Part shown: positions 7,582 to 16,449 of the stretch, piece by piece
Layout: each line of letters begins with the position of its first letter
How positions within the stretch are numbered: position 1 is the stretch's first letter
NCBI GenBank assembly: GCA_017470735.1
Contig: JAFUYB010000021.1
Location: forward strand, 1-64,000
From: Lachnospiraceae bacterium
Lineage (GTDB): Bacteria > Bacillota > Clostridia > Lachnospirales > Lachnospiraceae
Direction of reading: 5' to 3'
Length of the DNA: 64,000 bases
Program-made: the position numbers and the translations under genes
Notes under the pieces: generated by a model
What the model was told of the DNA's origin: nothing
The model's database searches: none
The model's input: the letters and a program-made list of their open reading frames with translations, nothing else

Positions 7582-9693
7582 ATGCTGCCCATACCGAATC
7601 TGGACGATCAGACCTATGATGAGCTTTTAAACGAAGCAAAAAATGTAGTGACGAGCTACTATCCCCAGTGGACCAATTTCAATGAGCATGATCCCGGTAT
7701 CACGCTGTTGGAATTGTTTGCGATGCTCATCGAAAGCCAGCAGTATTATCTGGACCAGATCGGGGATTGGAACAAGGGCAAATATTTAAAGCTGATGGGC
7801 GTCGTCCGTGCCAGCAAGCGTCCGGCGGAGGTCTTTGTCCATATCGAAAGCGGGCAGGATATGTCCCTTTTGCTCGGGCACAAGCTGTTGGCAGGCGATC
7901 TGTGTTTTGAGACGGCCGGGGAGAAATATCTGTTGGGGCAGGACATCGCGAGCATACTTACGATTGAAGACGGACAGGGCATCGATTCGGTGCAGGTCGG
8001 ACAGATGGATACGATGAAGGCAGTACGGTTTCTGCCGTTTGGGATCCGTCCCAAAGCGGGCACGCAGACGCTGTTTCGCTTTGACAACCCGCTGCCGGCG
8101 GGGCAGAAGCTGGATATTTACATTGCGGTCGATACCGCCGGGGAAATGGAGCGCAATCCGCTCGGTAAGACTCCTTTTGTGCCGCCGGTGACCGTTGTCT
8201 GGCAGTATCTTTCCGCGGATGGGTGGGAAGAGCTTTCGGATGTGGATGACGGGACGACGGGATTTTTGTTTGACGGGTTTGTATCCTTTGTTGTGCCGCA
8301 CGAGATGGCAAAAAGCGACAGGGCAGGACGGGACGGCTATTTCTTAAGGGCAGTCCTAAAGGATGGCTGCTACGATGTGCCGCCGGTCATTACCAGGATC
8401 AACATGAATATCCTGCGGTGCCTGCAGCAGGAGACGGCCGCTGAATGCCGCGTCTATGAGGCGGACGAATTGCAAAAAGACGGGGAAGAGGTTTGCGTCT
8501 GCGGGCGGACAGAGCTGTCGGTTTACGGGGAGACAGAGGCGTATCTGCTGCGGGACGCAGAGACATTTTATCCTGCAGAGGAAATCAGAAAAGAAATCGA
8601 CGAAGAGACGGGCACAGTCCGAATCCGTATCCGCGGCGGGCGTGACGCGAAAAAAGTCCTGCTGATCCACCGGATGCTTTCCGAAAAGCACAACCGTCTG
8701 CTTGGCGTCGGCAACGGGTTCCCGAACCAGCGGATCGATCTGGAGGATCTGACGGTGCTTGAGTCGCCGTTTGCCCTGCTGATCGAGGATGAGACGCACA
8801 AGGGCGGCTACTGTCTGTGGGAGCGGAAATGGGATTTCGCGTCGTCATCGCCGGAGGACCGGCATTTTGTGCTGCGGTCGGATGTCGGCGAGCTGCAGTT
8901 CGGCGATGGCAAAAACGGACGGGTGCCGGAGGGCAGGATCATTGCCGCGCATTATGTCCGCACGATGGGCAGCGGCGGAAATATCCGTAAAGGCAGGATC
9001 AACCGGTTTTTCGTTCCGGATTTCGCGTCGGTGCCGGTGACGAATATTACCGAGGGTACGGGCGGCTCGGACGAGGAGACGCTCTACGACGGATTTCTGG
9101 AGGCGCGGGGCAGGATTTCAGAGCCCCTCGTGGCGGTGACCGCAAAGGATTATGAGAAAAAGGTGCTTGCCGCGCCCGGGCTTGTGATCGCGGACTGCAA
9201 GGTGCTGGGATTTGAGGAAGTGTCGGCATTCTACCGTCACGCGGATAAAAATGCCGTCCACCTGGTCGTTGAGCCGTACGATTACCGCGAGGGCAGCGGC
9301 ATTGAGGAAAATTACCGCATCAACATCTTAAACGCATTGGAGCCGTACCGGATGATCGGCAATGAGCTGGCGGTTTATTTCGCGGAATATGTCGAGGTCA
9401 ATCTATTTGTGGAGCTGGTGACAGCGGTAAACTTCTGGGATATCAAGGAACGGATCGAGGCTGAGGTGCGCAGCTTTTTTGGAAAAGAGCAGGCGGGCTT
9501 CGGCGCGCAGATCGTCTACAGCAAGCTGTACGGGTACTTAGAGCAGCTGAATGACGTGCTGGGCGTGCGTTCGCTTTCGATACAGGCAGGCGGGGCGCAT
9601 ACGGTCCGCAACCGGCAGGGAGACCTGACGATACCGCCCCACGCCAAGGCAAAGCTCGGAAAGGTTGAGATCATCTTAGAAATTGGGTCATAG
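7582..9693 (+). CDS. Second J/gp6-like baseplate wedge protein (Afp12-like)
   Basis: 703 residues, ATG with GGAGAG 7 nt upstream. The N-terminal region contains the wedge motif WTNFNEHDPGITLLELFAML (near 34-53), typical of Afp12-like baseplate proteins. Further on it repeats the J signature of its neighbour: LQFGDGKNGRVPEG (about 438-451), GSGGNIRKGRINRF and EGTGGSDEETLYDGF (about 491-505). The two J proteins are therefore paralogues, presumably forming the asymmetric wedge heterodimer seen in eCIS baseplates. The stop is only 3 bp from the next start. It is shorter than many Afp12 homologues, lacking part of the middle domains seen in the 963-residue neighbour. Confidence 0.9.
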   Translation: MLPIPNLDDQTYDELLNEAKNVVTSYYPQWTNFNEHDPGITLLELFAMLIESQQYYLDQIGDWNKGKYLKLMGVVRASKRPAEVFVHIESGQDMSLLLGHKLLAGDLCFETAGEKYLLGQDIASILTIEDGQGIDSVQVGQMDTMKAVRFLPFGIRPKAGTQTLFRFDNPLPAGQKLDIYIAVDTAGEMERNPLGKTPFVPPVTVVWQYLSADGWEELSDVDDGTTGFLFDGFVSFVVPHEMAKSDRAGRDGYFLRAVLKDGCYDVPPVITRINMNILRCLQQETAAECRVYEADELQKDGEEVCVCGRTELSVYGETEAYLLRDAETFYPAEEIRKEIDEETGTVRIRIRGGRDAKKVLLIHRMLSEKHNRLLGVGNGFPNQRIDLEDLTVLESPFALLIEDETHKGGYCLWERKWDFASSSPEDRHFVLRSDVGELQFGDGKNGRVPEGRIIAAHYVRTMGSGGNIRKGRINRFFVPDFASVPVTNITEGTGGSDEETLYDGFLEARGRISEPLVAVTAKDYEKKVLAAPGLVIADCKVLGFEEVSAFYRHADKNAVHLVVEPYDYREGSGIEENYRINILNALEPYRMIGNELAVYFAEYVEVNLFVELVTAVNFWDIKERIEAEVRSFFGKEQAGFGAQIVYSKLYGYLEQLNDVLGVRSLSIQAGGAHTVRNRQGDLTIPPHAKAKLGKVEIILEIGS

Positions 9694-9696
9694 GTT

Positions 9697-10818
9697 ATGG
9701 CAGGACAGCAGAATTATTTCTTACTGAATAAGGAATCGGATTTCACGCGCGGCTTCTGCGACAACATGGAGATCGTCGGCAGCGGCATCCGCCCGGCCAA
9801 TAAGGTCGGCGCGATGGGCGTATTCGTTTCAAGGCTGTTTGACAGCAAAGAGGAGCGGATGAACTGGCACCGCATGACGCTTACGGCGGACGGCGAGGCG
9901 GAAGGCGTGTTTCGGCTTGGCATTTACACATCGGATGTCAGGGAATTTGTCTATGGGGATGAGAACACCGATCTTGAGGATTTCATCCGGCGGACGGATG
10001 TGCCGTGGGAGGAAAAGCTTAAGGTGCTCTCCGGTTATTTAAAGAAGCAGGTGAACGACACGACGGACATCCTGTTGCATGATGTTTCCGGGCGGTATCT
10101 GTGGATCGCGGTGGAGATGTACCGGCAGCATGCGGGCATGCGCATCCACGATATCGAGATCAGCTTTCCGGGCAGGAGCATCATGGAGTATCTGCCGGAT
10201 GTCTACCAGCAGGAGGATGAGGAACAGTTTTTAGAACGGTATCTGGCAATATTCCAGACGATCTATGAGGATCGGTCGCGCAAGATCGCCAGGCAGGCGA
10301 TGACCTACGATTATGACAGCGCCGACGGGGCATCCTTGTATGAGCTTGCGAGCTGGCTCGGCGTCAAAAGACCGCGGGTATGGCATAAAGAGGCATTGCG
10401 CCGCCTGCTCAAAGAAGGCGTCGGACTGTTCCGCCTGCGGGGCACGAGGCAGGGACTTGTCCGCCTTATCGAGCTGTATACGGGCGTGAAGCCGTTTATC
10501 ATAGAGCCGCAGGAATTGCGGCAGTTCAAGAAAAACGGGGCATACCATGATTCGCTGATCCGTCTGTACGGGGACGACGAGAACCAATTCACGGTGCTGC
10601 TGCCGCAGGAGGTGGTGGATACGCAGGTTGAGGAAAAAATCGTCCGGCAGCTGATCAATGAGATGCGTCCGGCGCATATTGCCTACAGACTGGTATTGTT
10701 GAAGCCGTATGTGTTTGCGGGCGTACACACATACCTGGGGGTCAACACCGTTTTAGGCGAATATTCAAGCCTGACGCTCAATGGGCAGTCGGCTGTTTCG
10801 TTTACAGGATTAAAATAG
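9697..10818 (+). CDS. Phage tail protein I-like baseplate protein
   Basis: 373 residues. The C-terminal half (about 165-330) matches the tail protein I domain found beside J in P2-like and eCIS clusters, with YLPDVYQQEDEEQFLERYLAIF as the opening motif and an LRGTRQGLVRLIELYTG segment near 248-264. The N-terminal half is a beta-rich jelly-roll-like domain that P2 gpI lacks. Protein I joins J in the wedge and provides the attachment point for fibres. It follows the second J gene by 3 bp. The last 40 residues (HTYLGVNTVLGEYSSLTLNG) are an extra tail, possibly a fibre-docking peptide, which is inference. Confidence 0.85.
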   Translation: MAGQQNYFLLNKESDFTRGFCDNMEIVGSGIRPANKVGAMGVFVSRLFDSKEERMNWHRMTLTADGEAEGVFRLGIYTSDVREFVYGDENTDLEDFIRRTDVPWEEKLKVLSGYLKKQVNDTTDILLHDVSGRYLWIAVEMYRQHAGMRIHDIEISFPGRSIMEYLPDVYQQEDEEQFLERYLAIFQTIYEDRSRKIARQAMTYDYDSADGASLYELASWLGVKRPRVWHKEALRRLLKEGVGLFRLRGTRQGLVRLIELYTGVKPFIIEPQELRQFKKNGAYHDSLIRLYGDDENQFTVLLPQEVVDTQVEEKIVRQLINEMRPAHIAYRLVLLKPYVFAGVHTYLGVNTVLGEYSSLTLNGQSAVSFTGLK

Positions 10819-10857
10819 GGGCAGGAGCGGTACATCATCATTTAAGGGAGGTACGAA

Positions 10858-12606
10858 GTGAACAATTCCAATTTATTCCCATTTGAGCGGAATCACTATT
10901 TCTACGGAAAGCTGCTTTCGGTAGAGGATTTCGAGCTGGAACAGAGGTATATGAACAACAAACGCCGGTTACTCAACCGCTTCCTGTTCGGGACAGGCGT
11001 GGCGACGGGTCTTAATGTCGTGGATGTGGATGAGCAGACCGTATCCGTGGAATCCGGTTTCGCGCTGGACAGCTGGGGACGGGAGATCGTGTTGGAGGAG
11101 CCGATTTTGTCCAAGCTCGAAAATATTTCCGGCTTTGACGCGTGCCTGCGGGAAGACGCGGATGTCATCTATCTGTGCCTTGAGTACCACGAGGAGGAGA
11201 CCGACGCCGTCCATTCGATCGCGGACGAGAATCCCGCGGAGCACCGGCACCGGGATTTCGGGCGGACAAAGGAAGGCTTCCGGCTGTATCTGACGACGCA
11301 GGAGCCCGAGGAGGAGCTGCGGCAGATCCTTTCGGTAAAGAGCCTGATCGAGTGTCCGAAGGTCGTATGGGAAAATGAAGAGGTCCGCATCACGCAGACG
11401 CTGCCGCGGTTCGTAAAAAAAGGCAGAGGCGCAGAGCTTTCGGTGCGCGTCGAAAACCACGGCCGCAATACGGTCGCCTTTTCCTATGACCTGGTCCTCT
11501 CGGGCTTCATTGCCCAGGACGGCAAGTCTGTGATGAAGGTGAATTTTGACGAATCCCTGTATGAAAAGACGGGCGATTATGAGATGCGTTTCTTCCTGTT
11601 CGCGCCGGAGGGCAGCAGCGGACAGGGCAGCGTTTATGTCGATCCGGACACCGTGCTTTTGCAGCTGTCGGACGACCAGACCGAAGACATCCGGGTCCAG
11701 AGCGAGCAGACCGTGACGCTGACCGACAAAGAGGAATCAGACGCGATCAAGGATTATTTTTACCAGATGCCGATGGAGCAGGTCGCCGCGGCAGGCTACC
11801 AGGCTCCGATCTATCTGGCAAAGCTGTTTGTGATGAGCGCGGTGGATACTTATATGATCGAGCGCGTCGAAAATGTGCCGTTTGACCAGTATGTGGCAAA
11901 CAATGTGCTGCTTGGCAATCTAAATGACAGGCTCAATGTCAAGGAGAATGTCATTTCGGCGGCACTCAAAGGCAGGGGTACCGACGGCACCGGGGATGGA
12001 AGCCAGGCTTTGGGGCAGTTTTTGGTCGCCCAGGGCGTCGCGGATATGGCGATTCAGGGCGGAAAGAAGGGCGATGTGACCTTTTCGCCGGAGATCACCC
12101 ACGGCATCGGACTTGGCAGGGTGGCAATCATCCTCGGCCTGCAGGAAGACAAGACAGGCATCATCTATGGCGATGAGGATGTCTTTTCCGATGAGGAAGA
12201 AATTTCCGGCAAGAAAATCCATGTCCGTCTGGCGGCAAAGGTCAATGAGGACAACGGCAGCTTTGTGATCGGCGCGAAGCTCGCTTCATCAACGACGGGC
12301 GGCAGGATCCGGGTACACTGGACGGCGGTGCGCGACCAGCACAATGTCTACGAAAAGAACGAGAAACGCATTTTCATCAAGCCGAATCTTTTGGAAATGA
12401 CGGTCAGAAGCTCGCATCAGCTGGAGGCAGTCTGCGAGAATATGGTCGAAAAAGCGGTGCAGTGGCAGGTAAGGGATGAAGGCGGCTTCATCGACGAAAA
12501 GGGACTGTACACGGCGCCGAACACGGCGGGCGTCTATGAGGTGATCGCCCAGAGCGTCGCGTATCCGGAGGTCAAGGCATCCATATTCGTGGTTGTAAGA
12601 GAGTAA
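10858..12606 (+). CDS. Fibre-like/baseplate-periphery protein with terminal Ig-like domain
   Basis: 582 residues from a GTG start with GGGAGG 6 nt upstream. The N-terminus has the motif RNHYFYGKLLSVEDFELEQRY (split: residues 11-31), which I associate with proteins encoded beside tail protein I in CIS clusters. The central part (about 100-400) is beta-rich with several small domains. The last about 95 residues read like a bacterial Ig-like domain, including VQWQVRDEGGFIDEKGLYTAP near 540-560. No enzyme motif is seen. Position directly after protein I is where afp13, the fibre gene, sits in Afp clusters, so a receptor-binding or baseplate-decorating role is likely, but this is inference from context. 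Confidence 0.6.
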   Translation: MNNSNLFPFERNHYFYGKLLSVEDFELEQRYMNNKRRLLNRFLFGTGVATGLNVVDVDEQTVSVESGFALDSWGREIVLEEPILSKLENISGFDACLREDADVIYLCLEYHEEETDAVHSIADENPAEHRHRDFGRTKEGFRLYLTTQEPEEELRQILSVKSLIECPKVVWENEEVRITQTLPRFVKKGRGAELSVRVENHGRNTVAFSYDLVLSGFIAQDGKSVMKVNFDESLYEKTGDYEMRFFLFAPEGSSGQGSVYVDPDTVLLQLSDDQTEDIRVQSEQTVTLTDKEESDAIKDYFYQMPMEQVAAAGYQAPIYLAKLFVMSAVDTYMIERVENVPFDQYVANNVLLGNLNDRLNVKENVISAALKGRGTDGTGDGSQALGQFLVAQGVADMAIQGGKKGDVTFSPEITHGIGLGRVAIILGLQEDKTGIIYGDEDVFSDEEEISGKKIHVRLAAKVNEDNGSFVIGAKLASSTTGGRIRVHWTAVRDQHNVYEKNEKRIFIKPNLLEMTVRSSHQLEAVCENMVEKAVQWQVRDEGGFIDEKGLYTAPNTAGVYEVIAQSVAYPEVKASIFVVVRE

Positions 12607-12609
12607 GCT

Positions 12610-13470
12610 ATGGTTATCAAAACGCTGGACAAAACCTATACGGTCATCCGCGAGCTTTTGGGACAGTTTTCGATCGACCGCTATGTCTGCCGTGAGGATG
12701 AGACGGAAGAACTCGCGACGCTGGTCTGCATCCGCGACAAGGATGTGATTCGCCAGACCGTCGATTTTCTGATGCAGCAGCAGAAGAACCACAAGTTTGC
12801 CGATTTAAAGGAGTGTTTCTTTTTTGAAGGCTCACTGTATTCGGCGTTCGCGTTCAAAGAGGGGCGGGCTGTTTCGGATGTGCTGATGGACAGCGAGTGT
12901 TCGCTGGAGCAGAGGCTTAAAATGACGCGGTCCGTGCTGGAAAAGCTGATGCTTCTTGCGATGCCGGACTACTTTATGTGGGACGCGCTGGATCGGACGC
13001 ATGTATTTTTTACCGAAGACCTGGAGGTTTTCTTCCAGTTCGGTTTCTGGAAGATACAGGAGTACGGGCGGTTCGATTTCAAGATGGTGCAGAGCCATTT
13101 CGCCGCGCTTTTTGAGCTGATCTTTTCCGAGGAGCTGGTCAGGCAGTCGATACCGCTGCTTGCGGACTTCCTGCGGGATACCAGGCAGGCAGTCTTTGCG
13201 GATCTGCCGGAGCTTTTTACGGCGTATGACCGGATGGAAAAGGAGGTGCTTGCTGAGCCGGAGGAGGAGCGGATGATGCCAAAGACCTGGCCGTTCCGCC
13301 TTTGGGATCGGATCAAGGGATACATCCCGACTGTCAAAAAGGCAGCGATGGCAGTGCTGCTTTTGGCGGCAGTATTGTTTTTGATCTGGTCTTTCCGCGA
13401 GAGCATGAACCAGGGCGGCCAGAAGGTGCAGTTCGAGCAGATTGGAACCGTAGACATCAAGGATGAGTGA
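12610..13470 (+). CDS. Membrane-anchored pseudokinase-like protein
   Basis: 286 residues, 3 bp after the fibre-like gene. Residues about 10-200 resemble a bacterial Ser/Thr kinase fold without catalytic residues. The FFFEGSLYSAFAFKEGRAVSDVL segment (70-92) fits the hinge, RLKMTRSVLEKLMLLAMPDY (102-121) fits helix E, and HVFFTEDLEVFFQFG (131-145) lines up with the NIFVTEDGEVKLIDFG region of kinases. There the metal-binding Asn is His and DFG is QFG, so catalysis is not expected. One transmembrane segment (244-262) leaves a 24-residue tail outside. The layout recalls EssB/YukC, the pseudokinase membrane anchor of type VII secretion. It may tether or sense the CIS at the membrane. Fold and role are inferred. 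Confidence 0.55.
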   Translation: MVIKTLDKTYTVIRELLGQFSIDRYVCREDETEELATLVCIRDKDVIRQTVDFLMQQQKNHKFADLKECFFFEGSLYSAFAFKEGRAVSDVLMDSECSLEQRLKMTRSVLEKLMLLAMPDYFMWDALDRTHVFFTEDLEVFFQFGFWKIQEYGRFDFKMVQSHFAALFELIFSEELVRQSIPLLADFLRDTRQAVFADLPELFTAYDRMEKEVLAEPEEERMMPKTWPFRLWDRIKGYIPTVKKAAMAVLLLAAVLFLIWSFRESMNQGGQKVQFEQIGTVDIKDE

Positions 13471-13489
13471 CATTTAGGAGATATAAATC

Positions 13490-15169
13490 ATGGCGAACCC
13501 ATTTACCAGATTTGCTAAGCGCGTCAGCCGTACCTTTATTACGCCGGTACAGCTTCGGGCGCGTGCCCTGTGGCGCAGGGTCAGTCCCGACGCACTGCTC
13601 AACAAGGTATCCACGGATATCAAGGATGAGACCAGGCAGATCAAAGAAAAGCCGACCTCGATCGATGAGTATTTCATGTTCGGGCGCAAATATGTCGCCA
13701 AAAAGCTCGTCTATGTGGCAGTTCTGCTGATCATCGTGCTGTTGGCGCTGTTTGCGTGGATCGGACTGCCGTGGGTCGTCTCCAAATTCTTCACGCGGAC
13801 CTTTGTGATCAATTCGGAAAAAATGGAAGGCTACAATGGAAAAGTGCGTCTGATCGACAGTGAGGAAAACGGCCAGGTGCTCTTTATCGGACGGCTTGAG
13901 GACGGGCGGATCAACGGCGAGGGAACGCTGTACAATTACAAGGGAAGAAAAGTCTATCAGGGCGATTTTGTGATGGAAGCCTACGAAGGCAAGGGCGAGA
14001 CCTATCATGCCAACGGACGGCGGCATTACAAGGGCGATTTTGTCGCGAACCAGTACGAGGGCAACGGCACGCTCTATTACGACAATGGCACTGTCAAATA
14101 CAAGGGCGCGTTCGTTGGCGGCAAATATGAGGGAAATGGCACGCTCTACAAGAAAAACGGACAGGAAAAATACACCGGCTCATTCGTGACGGGGCTTTAT
14201 GAGGGCAACGGCATGCTCTATGATGAGGACGGTTTACTCCGCTATAAGGGCAGCTTTGTGGGAGGCGTTTACAGCGGGCAGGGTCAGCTGTTCAATAAAG
14301 ACGGAACGCTTAAGTACGAAGGCAGCTTTGAGAACGGCAAAAAGAATGGCAACGGCACGCTCTACAAGAACGGGCAGAAGGTCTTTTCCGGAACCTTTGA
14401 GGACGACAAAAAGGTTGACGGTGATGAAGTAAAGACCGATAAAAACGGCAATGTCACCTATGAGGGCGGCACCAAGGACGGCAAGCCTGACGGTGAAGGA
14501 ACGGCGTATGAAGACGGCAAGGTCGTCTACGACGGCGAGTTCAAGGAGGGTGAATACGAGGGCGACGGTACGCTCTACAACAGTGACGGCAGCGTGCTCT
14601 ACGAGGGAGCATTCGTTGCGGGGCAGTACGAGGGCAAAGGCAAGCTCTACGACGCGGACGGCAATGTGATCTATGACGGCGAATTCGTCGCGGGACTTTA
14701 TGAAGGATCGGGCAAGGCATACGAGGGCGAAACGCTGATCTACGATGGCGACTATGTCGGCGGGCTTTACGATGGCAGCGGCAAGCTGTTCGACGCGACG
14801 ACAGGCAACCTGATCTACAGCGGCGATTTTTATCAGGGACTCTATGAGGGAGACGGCAAAGAGTACGATCCCAACAGCGAAGTGACGCTTTACGACGGCG
14901 CCTACCACAACGGACTGTACGAAGGAGACGGCAAGCTCTACAACCCCGACGGCATTCTGCTCTACGAGGGCGGCTTCGTCAAAGGACTCTACAGCGGCAG
15001 CGGCAAGCTCTACGATACGAATACGGGTCTTGTCTCCCGGGAAGGCACCTTTGCAGGCGGTGAATTCGTGACCGATACAAGCTCGAATGATGACAGTTCC
15101 GATTCTGCTGATGCCGAGGACAGCAAAGCCGACAGTTCCAACGCATCATCTACTAAATCAGATGAGTAA
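13490..15169 (+). CDS. Single-pass membrane protein with long MORN-repeat array
   Basis: 559 residues. A basic cytoplasmic N-terminus (1-72) precedes one transmembrane segment (73-97). Residues about 133-525 are some seventeen 23-residue MORN repeats, each with the pattern Y-x-G-x-F-x-x-G-x-Y-x-G-x-G-x-L-Y. The last 35 residues are a Ser/Asp-rich tail. The repeats would lie outside the membrane and form an extended beta sheet. MORN arrays act as scaffolds and bind lipid or protein. With the pseudokinase gene 19 bp upstream it forms a pair of membrane proteins inside the CIS operon, which argues for a membrane dock or a surface spacer. The stop codon adjoins a partial copy of the repeat element described at 16233. 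Confidence 0.8.
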   Translation: MANPFTRFAKRVSRTFITPVQLRARALWRRVSPDALLNKVSTDIKDETRQIKEKPTSIDEYFMFGRKYVAKKLVYVAVLLIIVLLALFAWIGLPWVVSKFFTRTFVINSEKMEGYNGKVRLIDSEENGQVLFIGRLEDGRINGEGTLYNYKGRKVYQGDFVMEAYEGKGETYHANGRRHYKGDFVANQYEGNGTLYYDNGTVKYKGAFVGGKYEGNGTLYKKNGQEKYTGSFVTGLYEGNGMLYDEDGLLRYKGSFVGGVYSGQGQLFNKDGTLKYEGSFENGKKNGNGTLYKNGQKVFSGTFEDDKKVDGDEVKTDKNGNVTYEGGTKDGKPDGEGTAYEDGKVVYDGEFKEGEYEGDGTLYNSDGSVLYEGAFVAGQYEGKGKLYDADGNVIYDGEFVAGLYEGSGKAYEGETLIYDGDYVGGLYDGSGKLFDATTGNLIYSGDFYQGLYEGDGKEYDPNSEVTLYDGAYHNGLYEGDGKLYNPDGILLYEGGFVKGLYSGSGKLYDTNTGLVSREGTFAGGEFVTDTSSNDDSSDSADAEDSKADSSNASSTKSDE

Positions 15170-15206
15170 GGAATTGATGTTGGAGTTAGGGATGAGTTCA
15201 TCGGAA
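15168..15206 (+). repeat. Partial copy of the MITE-like element, 39-bp direct repeat copy 1
   Basis: These 39 bases are identical to 16338-16376, inside the element at 16233-16413, and weaker similarity runs on for about 15 bp. The copy starts at the MORN stop codon, so a truncated right part of the element has landed or been left there. With the complete element it brackets the DUF4255 gene in direct orientation, 1170 bp apart. Confidence 0.8.
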
Positions 15207-15280
15207 CGGTCTGACCGCAGGAAAACCAACCATAGTTCCTATTGGAGCGTTAAACATTATGAAAAAGAAAGGACAATAAA

Positions 15281-16183
15281 ATGAGCTTCAGTTCAATCAA
15301 CGAAGTGGGCAATCAGATCGTATCTACCCTAAACAGGGAGCTGATCCCTGATGTCATTCTGCACAACGGCTCGATCGGTCTGTGCTCCCCCAGCGAGCAC
15401 GGTGATTTCGTCGTCGGAATTTATCTCTACGACATCAATGTCAACGAAGACATCATCGAATCCGGGATGCGCAACACCGGCGTGCGTGAGCAGACCTATC
15501 CGTCCTCCTTTCTGACCCTGCACTACATGATCACGGCATATTCCTCCGGCGATCTTAAATTCCGTGCGGGCGAAGACCACAGGATATTAGGGCGCATCGT
15601 GCAGGCATTGTCCGACCATTCGGTGCTGGGGCAGACCTCAAGCATCAACGGCGCGCCGCCCATGCAGACCCGCATCGAGCTGGAGCGGATCGAACCATAC
15701 GAAAAAATCCGTCTTTGGACCTTCCCGAACGAACCGTACCGCCTGTCGCTGTTCTACCGCGTACAGCCAGTCGAGATCACATCGGCACGGACCAAGCCGG
15801 TAACACGCGTATCCGACATGAGCGTATTCATCGGTCAGGAGCGGATCGACAACGCAGGCAACATCCGGCGTGCAGACGAGTGGGACGAAGATGTCGTCGC
15901 CTACTCCCGCACGCTGATCGTCCTCTGCATCGACGAAAAGACCGGACGCCCCGTGACAGGCAGCAATGTCCGCGTGCACATCGACGGCATCCGCCCGCCG
16001 GTCATCAAAGAAGACGGCTACCGCATCTTCCTGAACACCGACGGCGACGACATCGTGACCGTTCACTGCGACAGCGGCATCTACGAACAGCAGGACATCG
16101 AAGTCAACCTCGCTGCCCGCGACGAAAATGAAGTCTTAGAAATAACACTAAAACCCGGATCAGCGTATCCTTACAGTGAATAA
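15281..16183 (+). CDS. DUF4255 (Pvc16/Afp16) tail-terminator cap protein
   Basis: 300 residues. The N-terminal 190 residues match the DUF4255 family, a hallmark of eCIS loci: it starts ISTLNRELIP-like (SSINEVGNQIVSTLNREL), has VGIYLYDINVNEDI, and ends with EPYRLSLFYRVQPVEI. Afp16/Pvc16 caps the distal end of tube and sheath and fixes particle length. Residues about 205-300 add a beta-sandwich resembling carboxypeptidase-regulatory-like domains. The gene is flanked by directly repeated DNA (15168 and 16338) and seems richer in C-ending codons than its neighbours, which may mark separate acquisition. The start has only a weak ribosome binding site (GAAAGGACAATAAA). Confidence 0.9.
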   Translation: MSFSSINEVGNQIVSTLNRELIPDVILHNGSIGLCSPSEHGDFVVGIYLYDINVNEDIIESGMRNTGVREQTYPSSFLTLHYMITAYSSGDLKFRAGEDHRILGRIVQALSDHSVLGQTSSINGAPPMQTRIELERIEPYEKIRLWTFPNEPYRLSLFYRVQPVEITSARTKPVTRVSDMSVFIGQERIDNAGNIRRADEWDEDVVAYSRTLIVLCIDEKTGRPVTGSNVRVHIDGIRPPVIKEDGYRIFLNTDGDDIVTVHCDSGIYEQQDIEVNLAARDENEVLEITLKPGSAYPYSE

Positions 16184-16226
16184 GACAATGTAAAAAATGT
16201 AGCCGTTTAAGTTTAAGGAAAAGTAA

Positions 16227-16419
16227 GTGTGGCTGATATGGTAAACATGAATTTTCCTTAAGGGCAATGGAGATGAAATCCATCCCTTACGGAAACACAA
16301 TTCCCTTAATGTGAGCGTTTCCTTTAGCGAACATTCCAAGGAATTGATGTTGGAGTTAGGGATGAGTTCATCGGAATGGTTTAACCGCGGAAAAATCATG
16401 TTTACCATATCAGACGCAC
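16227..16419. mobile_element. MITE-like element with 25-bp terminal inverted repeats
   Basis: CTGATATGGTAAACATGA at 16233-16250 is repeated in perfect inversion at 16396-16413. The match extends inward to 25 bp with one mismatch (to 16257 and 16389) and outward by about 6 bp with two mismatches. The 131 bp between the arms encode no protein but hold nested pairing, for example AAGGG...TGGA with TCCA...CCCTT (16259-16288) and GGAAAC (16291-16296) with GTTTCC (16317-16322). A fragment also lies at 15168. No target-site duplication is evident. A non-autonomous transposable element is the simplest reading; a structured RNA is the alternative. Confidence 0.7.
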
Positions 16420-16449
16420 GCAGTTTGTACAGTAAAAAGGAGACCCCAA

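Noticed and set aside
15087-15284. Small frame containing the repeat-derived SKELMLELGMSSSE peptide
   Set aside because: The same peptide occurs at the second repeat copy only because the DNA is a repeat. It overlaps the end of the MORN gene and lacks a ribosome binding site.
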